From PLA2 sp036273915 (GTDB lineage: Bacteria; Planctomycetota; PLA2): a stretch of 9,616 nt of DNA. This document shows positions 5,875-9,616 of this stretch, one piece after another (position 1 is the stretch's first letter; the number at the start of each line of letters is the position of its first letter). Where the stretch lies: positions 1-9,616 of the forward strand of contig DASUGR010000058.1 of the NCBI GenBank assembly GCA_036273915.1, written 5' to 3'. Below the pieces are notes generated by a model. The model searched no databases, was not told where the DNA came from, and saw only the letters and a list, made by a program, of their open reading frames with translations. A program made the translations under genes and the position numbers.

Positions 5875-5895
5875 TCCCCCGGGCCCCCTTCCATC

Positions 5896-6516
5896 ATGAA
5901 CCTCAGGGTCGCGTGCTTCGAGACGACGTTCCCCCGTCCGCTGGGCGAGGTGCCGCCGCCGCCTTGGCTCCTGGGCCTGCTCGCGCTCGATGCGGAGGCG
6001 CCGCTCGCGCGCGACGAGGACGTGCGCGCGGCCGTCCGCGACGCGTTGCGGGAGCGGGGGTATAAGCCGACGGGGCGGGGCAAGCCGGCGTCGGAGTATC
6101 TCGTGCGCGCGGCGGGGGAGGGGCAGCTCCTCTCGATCAACCTCGCGGTCGACGCGTGCAACGCGGTGTCGCTCGCGAGCGGCCTCCCGATCAGCGTCGT
6201 CTGCCTCGGCCGCGCGCGGCCGCCGTTCCGGGTCGCGGTGCCGGAGCCGGGCGTGCGCTACGTGTTCAACGCGGCGGGGCAGGAGATCGACGTCGAGGGG
6301 CTGCCTTGCCTCTTCGACGCGGAGGGCCCGTGCGGCAACGCCGTCAAGGACTCGCAGCGGACGAAGACGACCGCGGAGACGCGCCGCACGCTGTCCGTCG
6401 TGTGGGGATGCGCCGGGCGCGAGCCGCGGCTCGCGCAGGCGGTGAAGTGGTACCGGGAACTGCTTGGTCGCGCGGGCGCTCAGACCGAGGCCGTCGACTT
6501 GGCGGTCGCGATCTGA
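5896..6516 (+). CDS. Stand-alone B3/4 (PheRS beta editing-like) domain protein
   Basis: 206 residues. The centre carries signatures of free-standing B3/B4 proteins: GYKPTGRGKPASEYL (55-69), INLAVDACNAVSLASGLPISV (81-101), YVFNAAGQEID (122-132), CLFDAEGPCGNAVKDSQRTKT (138-158) and RRTLSVVWG (163-171). The B3/4 domain in the phenylalanyl-tRNA synthetase beta chain hydrolyses mischarged tRNA. Free-standing relatives are thought to act in trans on mis-acylated tRNA or related aminoacyl esters, but the substrate here is unknown. The N-terminal 50 residues (FETTFPRPL, DEDVRAAVRDALRERG) resemble the helical lead-in of such proteins. No synthetase or tRNA gene is nearby. Its last 37 bases overlap the 3' end of a gene on the opposite strand. 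Start chosen at ATG 5896, behind a TACAAT hexamer; there is no Shine-Dalgarno sequence. Confidence 0.88.
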   Translation: MNLRVACFETTFPRPLGEVPPPPWLLGLLALDAEAPLARDEDVRAAVRDALRERGYKPTGRGKPASEYLVRAAGEGQLLSINLAVDACNAVSLASGLPISVVCLGRARPPFRVAVPEPGVRYVFNAAGQEIDVEGLPCLFDAEGPCGNAVKDSQRTKTTAETRRTLSVVWGCAGREPRLAQAVKWYRELLGRAGAQTEAVDLAVAI

Positions 6517-6755
6517 TAGACGCCCTTCGCGATCCAGAACACGCCGAGGCCGTCGAACATCCAGTCGAGGGCCGACGGGTTGCCGGTGAAGATCGAGCCG
6601 CCGAAGAGGAGACCGATCCCGATGAGCGTCGCGCCGCCGACGAGATCGCGGATACCGTGCGCCCGGCGCGCATCGTCGCCGCTCGGCTGCGCGACGTGCT
6701 GGGGGGCGGGGGGGCTATTCCGTTCGAGGACGGCGGTCTTCTCTCTCTGGTCCAT
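6480..6755 (-). CDS. Small two-helix membrane protein, unknown function
   Basis: 91 residues from ATG 6755 (MDQREKTAVLERN) to TGA 6480-6482. A polar, Pro/Gln-rich N-terminus (1-33) is followed by two hydrophobic segments: IRDLVGGATLIGIGLLFGG (35-53) and LDWMFDGLGVFWIAKGVYQIA (63-83). The short loop IFTGNPSA joins them, so both ends are probably on the same side of the membrane. I do not recognise the family. The open frame continues upstream to an ATG at 6875, but that stretch runs through a strongly structured element and adds residues without domain character, so 6755 is preferred. AGG touches the ATG; no spaced ribosome binding site is seen. The coding strand has C7 and C6 runs at 6701-6714, a possible slippage spot within the frame. 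The 3' end overlaps the B3/4 gene tail to tail by 37 bases. Confidence 0.68.
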   Translation of the reverse strand: MDQREKTAVLERNSPPAPQHVAQPSGDDARRAHGIRDLVGGATLIGIGLLFGGSIFTGNPSALDWMFDGLGVFWIAKGVYQIATAKSTASV

Positions 6756-6776
6756 CCTAGTCTTATCGGATGGCAA

Positions 6777-6878
6777 CCATTGCGCCACAGGTACGGCGTA
6801 ACCTGTTGCCGCCGTGCGGCTTACGCCGCCCCAGCCTGTTCGCGCCACGCAGGCTGCGGCGAAGGGCTGGTGCAATGG
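6777..6878. other. Multi-hairpin structured element between minus-strand genes
   Basis: An outer stem is formed by CCATTGCGCCA (6777-6787) and TGGTGCAATGG (6868-6878): 10 of 11 pairs, plus one G-U on the top-strand RNA. Inside lie three hairpins: ACAGGTAC-GGC-GTA(A)CCTGT (6787-6806), GCCGC-CGT-GCGGC (6808-6820), and CGCC-C-CAGCCTG paired with CAGGCTG-C-GGCG (6827-6838 with 6850-6861). An alternative stem, GCGGC-TTAC-GCCGC (6816-6829), competes with the second and overlaps the third; on the minus strand its loop is GTAA, a GNRA tetraloop. The element lies 10 bases after the stop of the DUF4139 gene and 21 bases before the start of the small membrane protein. It could be a 3' end structure, a leader, or a miniature mobile element; no target-site duplication or T-run is seen. 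Confidence 0.6.
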
Positions 6879-6888
6879 ACGCGGTCGC

Positions 6889-8907
6889 CTACGAAATGTC
6901 GAGCGACATCAGGAACTCGTCGAGCGCCCGTCGCTGCGTCGCCTCCTGGTCGCGAAGCTCCGCGATCTTCGCCTGGATCGCGGCGAGCCGGTCCTCCTGC
7001 TCGGTGAGGCTCTTCACGTAGCGCTGGTAGATCTGCGACGTCCGGTCCAGCCGGTCCATGTTCTCGCGGATCCGCTTCTGGTCTTGGCTGATCTCCGCGA
7101 CCTGCTGCACGCCGCGCTGGATCTCGGCGCCCGTCTGCGAGAGCGCCTGCTTCATCTGCACGACCTTCCCGAGCGCCTCCTTCACCTTGTCCGAGACCTG
7201 CGGCGCGCGGAGGTAGACCTCGATCGCGTCCTCCCGCAGGTTCGTGAGCGCCACCTGTTGCGCGAGCTGCCGCTCCTCGGAGACCTCGATCACGGCCCGC
7301 TCGCCCGGCTTCACGTCGGCCGCGAACCGGTAGACGTCGCGCGTGCGCTCCCCGGGCTCCGGCTTGAGCAGCTTCCAGTCCGCCTCGAAGGGGTGCTCCA
7401 CGAGGACGCGCTTCGCCTTCGTGCCGCGGTTCCGCACGTTGTAGACCTTCTCGCGCAGGAGCCGGTTCGTCGTGATCAGCGTCCCCTTGTAGAGGCGGGC
7501 GGAGACGAGCTGCGCGGGCGAGCTCTTCCCCACGGGCTCCACCTCGGTGTCGAGGTCGAGCGCGTAGGAGATGAGCCGCTCGCCGCCCGGCTCGAGGTCG
7601 TCGATCAGCGCGTCCCCGGCGTAGGTGCCCTCGTCGAAGACCGTGATCGGCCCCTGCATGAGGTGGAGCGCGGTCGTGTTCCTGAGCTTGAGCCCGTTCA
7701 GCGGGTACTTCCCGTGCACGCGCTCGTCGTAGATCGAGACCTTCTCGCCGAGGATCTCGGCGCCGACGATCGGCAGGAGCGCCGACTTCTGCCGCGGCAG
7801 CGTGACCGGCGCCTCGATGACGTACCGGAAGAGCTCGCCGACCTCGCCGCCGGCCGCGGCCGACCCCATCTCGCGCGCCGCGAAGCCCCCCGTCTGCGGC
7901 TCCGCGGCCGGCGCCCCCGGAGCCCCCCCGCCTCCGCGCAGCGACTTGCGCCGCATCTCGCCCGCGTCCTTCTTATCCATCGCCCCCTCGGCCGGAGCCT
8001 CCGCGTCCTCCTCCATGAGCTCCATCGCCTCCTCGTACCGCTTCGCGGTGAGCGACTCGTAGAGGCGGAGCCGCATCTCGGGCCGCACGACGTAGAGCGG
8101 CTGGTAGAGGTCCATGATGAACGAGATGGGCCGCCCGGACACGAGCGTCAACTTCACGTCCTTCCAGTCCTCGTCGGTCGTGTTCTCGACGATCGCGAAG
8201 CCCTGCAGCCACGGCGCGCCCTCGCCGAGCACGAGCCGGTAGCTCGTCTTCCAGACCGGGCTCTCGGCGATGTACGCGACGCGCACGCGCCGCTTCCCCT
8301 CGCCCGAGAACTTGAGCGCGACCGTCTTCTTCTGCGTGTCGTGCCCCTGCGCGAGCGTCGCGAGCGCGAGCTTCAGCTCCTCGTCGAGCTCGGGCCGCAG
8401 GAATCGGATGCGCTGCACCTCGTCGAGCGCGAGCGACGAGAGCCCGTCGGGCGTGAGCAGGTTCAGGAACGCCTTCGAGACGGTCCCGTCCTTCACCGGC
8501 ACCTGGCGCATCTCCACGCCGACGATCGTGCCGCGCAGCGCGGCGCCGGCGAGGATCTCCACCTGCTCGCCGCGCGCCTGCGCGAGGATCTGCGCGAGCG
8601 CCGGGTCGCCGGTGAGATCGATCGCGAACGACTTGAGCGTCTTCGTGACCGGGTCGCGCGACGCGTAGGTGACGCTCGAGACCTGCCCGCCGTCGAAGTC
8701 GCGGAGGACGAGGCTCTTCAGGAGGTCGTTCACGTCCTTCGCGTCGAACTGGAGCTCGAGCTGCGCGGCGCCGGTGACCTCGCCGTCGCGCTGGAAGTAG
8801 CCGACCCCGCTCGTGAAGAGCACGAGCTGCTTCAGCGGCAGCTCGGCCTTCGGCTCTTCCTGGGCGGAAATCGCGGAAACGAGAAGGAGCAACGCCGTCT
8901 TGCGCAT
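6889..8907 (-). CDS. Secreted DUF4139-family protein with C-terminal coiled coil
   Basis: 672 residues from ATG 8907. The N-terminus MRKTALLLLVSAISAQ is a Sec signal peptide with likely cleavage after ISA (position 15). The start of the mature part, LPLKQLVLFTSGVGYFQRDGEV (23-44), and KDVNDLLKSLVLRDFDGG (57-74) are typical of DUF4139 proteins. The repeated beta-rich parts include SPVWKTSYRLVL (216-227), the DUF4139 signature for a strand near a conserved W-x-x-x-Y. A low-complexity insert rich in Ala, Gly, Pro and Glu covers about 298-353. Residues 570-668 are heptad-like helices (VKEALGKVVQMKQAL, DQKRIRENMDRLDRTSQIYQRY, EDRLAAIQAKIAELRDQEA), so a coiled coil. The family's function is not established. 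The protein is probably exported; it has no membrane anchor after the signal. It may be co-transcribed with the FHA-DUF4388 gene 100 bases upstream, or read from its own promoter. Confidence 0.92.
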   Translation of the reverse strand: MRKTALLLLVSAISAQEEPKAELPLKQLVLFTSGVGYFQRDGEVTGAAQLELQFDAKDVNDLLKSLVLRDFDGGQVSSVTYASRDPVTKTLKSFAIDLTGDPALAQILAQARGEQVEILAGAALRGTIVGVEMRQVPVKDGTVSKAFLNLLTPDGLSSLALDEVQRIRFLRPELDEELKLALATLAQGHDTQKKTVALKFSGEGKRRVRVAYIAESPVWKTSYRLVLGEGAPWLQGFAIVENTTDEDWKDVKLTLVSGRPISFIMDLYQPLYVVRPEMRLRLYESLTAKRYEEAMELMEEDAEAPAEGAMDKKDAGEMRRKSLRGGGGAPGAPAAEPQTGGFAAREMGSAAAGGEVGELFRYVIEAPVTLPRQKSALLPIVGAEILGEKVSIYDERVHGKYPLNGLKLRNTTALHLMQGPITVFDEGTYAGDALIDDLEPGGERLISYALDLDTEVEPVGKSSPAQLVSARLYKGTLITTNRLLREKVYNVRNRGTKAKRVLVEHPFEADWKLLKPEPGERTRDVYRFAADVKPGERAVIEVSEERQLAQQVALTNLREDAIEVYLRAPQVSDKVKEALGKVVQMKQALSQTGAEIQRGVQQVAEISQDQKRIRENMDRLDRTSQIYQRYVKSLTEQEDRLAAIQAKIAELRDQEATQRRALDEFLMSLDIS

Positions 8908-8913
8908 TCCCGC

Positions 8914-8919
8914 ATCTTA
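8914..8919 (-). promoter_or_regulatory. Possible -10 hexamer of the DUF4139 gene
   Basis: TAAGAT on the minus strand ends six bases before ATG 8907, the spacing expected when transcription starts at the start codon itself. There is no convincing Shine-Dalgarno sequence (GCGGGA touches the ATG). The position just upstream is occupied by G-runs on the top strand. Confidence 0.45.
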
Positions 8920-8920
8920 C

Positions 8921-8955
8921 GGGGGGAGGGAAGGGGGCACGGGGGACGGGAGGGG
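8921..8955 (+). other. Six-run G-quadruplex-type tract
   Basis: Top-strand G runs of 6, 3, 5, 5, 3 and 4 (8921-8926, 8928-8930, 8933-8937, 8941-8945, 8948-8950, 8952-8955) are separated by one to three bases, which meets the usual G3+N1-7 pattern. The tract lies directly upstream of the DUF4139 -10 hexamer, on the template strand of that gene. Confidence 0.65.
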
Positions 8956-8991
8956 CCTCGTCTCGGCGGCGCCCGGCAGCCCGCCGGCGTT

Positions 8992-9008
8992 GCGCGCTTC
9001 CGGCGCGC
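8992..9008 (-). terminator. GC hairpin at the stop codon of the FHA-DUF4388 gene
   Basis: GCGCGC-TTCCG-GCGCGC (top strand) is a perfect 6-bp stem with a five-base loop. It begins at the last base of the TAG stop (9008-9010). No T-run follows, so it is either an end-protecting or weak terminator hairpin, not a classical intrinsic terminator. Confidence 0.4.
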
Positions 9009-9616
9009 TACACGGGTTCCTTCTCGTCGAGCGTCCTGCACAGCTCGACGAGGAGGTGGTGCGACTGCTCGTGGATCACCTTCACGCAGGGCTTCGTCTT
9101 CTCGACGAGCCAGAAGGTGCCCGAGTTCTCGCGCGCCATCGTGACGAGCGCCTGGAAACCGTCGAGGTTCTGGTAGGAGGCGTTGTGGACCTCGCCCTGG
9201 CGCACCTCGATCGATCCCTGCCCGTCGCGCAGCGAGAGGTGGAGCGTGCCGCTGCGCTGGTTGTTGATGAGCAGCTGCAGCACGTCGATCAGGCTGAACG
9301 TCTCGAGCTTGCCCGCGAAGTTGGTGGGGGCCGCGCCGTCGCGGCGCAGCACGCGGAGCATCTCGTTGTCGATGTCGGTCCCGAACGAGAGCTTCTCGAT
9401 CGCGACCGTGCCGGTGTCGAAGAGCTCCTCCGGCGTCTCCTGCTCGTCCATCATCAGCATGTAGATCGTCGCGCCGATGCGGATGAGGCATCCGTCCTTG
9501 ATCGCGGTGCGGTCCCAGATGCGCGCGTCGTTGACGTAGGTGCCGTTGCGGCTCCCGAGGTCCTCGATGAAGAGCGCGCCCCGGCCCTCGCCGCCGACCG
9601 TGATCCGCGCGTGCCG
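9008..9616 (-). CDS. FHA-DUF4388 signalling protein, N-terminus outside the window
   Basis: 202 residues seen, open to the right edge. The fragment starts in an FHA domain: RHARITV with the conserved RH, IEDLGSRNGTYVND (17-30), and the final strand CLIRIGATIYML (43-54). FHA domains bind phosphothreonine peptides. After a linker rich in Glu and Asp (57-85) comes a DUF4388 (PATAN-like) domain, about 100-172: FAGKLETFSLIDVLQLLINNQRSGTL, then IEVRQGEVHNASY and GFQALVTMARENSGTFWLVE. The C-terminus ends soon after, in ELCRTLDEKEPV. Proteins of this kind occur with Ser/Thr kinases and two-component systems in Planctomycetota and Myxococcota; none is visible here. It has no TM segment in the part seen and should be cytoplasmic. 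Internal ATGs at 9460 and nearby are not real starts, because the FHA domain continues in frame upstream. Confidence 0.93.
   Translation of the reverse strand, partial: RHARITVGGEGRGALFIEDLGSRNGTYVNDARIWDRTAIKDGCLIRIGATIYMLMMDEQETPEELFDTGTVAIEKLSFGTDIDNEMLRVLRRDGAAPTNFAGKLETFSLIDVLQLLINNQRSGTLHLSLRDGQGSIEVRQGEVHNASYQNLDGFQALVTMARENSGTFWLVEKTKPCVKVIHEQSHHLLVELCRTLDEKEPV

Larger units (their letters stand above)
5535..5895. other. 361-base stretch without a convincing gene
   Basis: In order: the 11-base tandem repeat; a GC-rich stretch to 5590; a lower-GC, stem-rich region (5591-5690 is 58 % GC by hand count) described separately as a candidate RNA; a purine-rich single-stranded-looking tail (5760-5790); a pyrimidine-rich stretch CTCTCTTTCAGTCTAAT (5810-5826); then the promoter region of the next gene. 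A 73-codon frame opens at GTG 5604 and closes at 5825, but it has many A/T third positions unlike the other genes, no usable ribosome binding site and no recognisable domain. Confidence 0.6.

Noticed and set aside
5027..5899. A 290-codon plus-strand frame across the lipoprotein and the following gap
   Set aside because: It is out of frame with the lipoprotein, whose signal peptide and lipobox are convincing, and is Arg-rich without domains.
6756..6875. Upstream extension of the 91-residue membrane protein to an ATG at 6875
   Set aside because: The extra 40 codons run through the multi-hairpin element and give no signal peptide or domain; ATG 6755 gives a natural polar N-terminus.
6814..9144. 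A 776-codon open frame on the plus strand
   Set aside because: It is antisense to the DUF4139 gene, which has a signal peptide and family motifs; the frame is Arg/Leu/Val/Glu-rich and runs through the intergenic structure and into the next gene.

Overview
The window is GC-rich (roughly 70 %, with third codon positions almost always G or C) and comes from a bacterium. It holds nine genes: seven complete and two cut by the window edges. No tRNA, rRNA, insertion sequence or CRISPR array is visible. The gene families (Cache-HAMP-PP2C phosphatase, FHA-DUF4388 protein, DUF4139 protein, tungsten-type aldehyde oxidoreductase) fit a GC-rich environmental lineage. The DUF4139 and PP2C sequences lean towards Planctomycetota, with Myxococcota or similar as alternatives. 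That placement is from memory and weak.

Layout. (1) 1-2456, minus strand: a six-helix membrane protein of unknown function, followed by a membrane-bound Cache-HAMP-SpoIIE-type phosphatase that runs off the left edge. (2) 2562-4379, plus strand: an AOR-family tungsten-pterin oxidoreductase with all four cluster cysteines and a strong ribosome binding site. Tail to tail with it, on the minus strand, lie a MoaD-like sulfur carrier (4701-4988) and an 84-residue protein that may be the MoaD-associated DUF1952 domain (4431-4685). These three plausibly form an enzyme-plus-cofactor module. (3) 5094-5534, plus strand: a small unrecognised lipoprotein. (4) 5535-5895: 361 bases without a convincing gene, lower in GC and rich in predicted RNA stems. 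(5) 5896-6516, plus strand: a stand-alone PheRS B3/4-type editing-domain protein, overlapping at its 3' end a 91-residue membrane protein on the minus strand. (6) 6777-6878: a compact multi-hairpin element. (7) 6889-8907, minus strand: a large secreted DUF4139 protein with a C-terminal coiled coil. (8) 9008-9616, minus strand: an FHA-DUF4388 protein whose N-terminus is outside the window.

Themes. Only two of the eight visible starts have a clear Shine-Dalgarno sequence. Six of the eight instead have a TAnnnT hexamer 6-24 bases upstream of the start, suggesting short-leader or nearly leaderless transcripts. The short intergenic gaps repeatedly carry a G5-N-CC-G5 motif, twice as the two arms of one 16-bp inverted repeat. 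No single new 'system' is evident. The best candidates for undescribed biology are the two structured non-coding regions (5601-5759 and 6777-6878), the recurring intergenic G-tract motif, and the split MoaD/DUF1952 pair beside the AOR gene.
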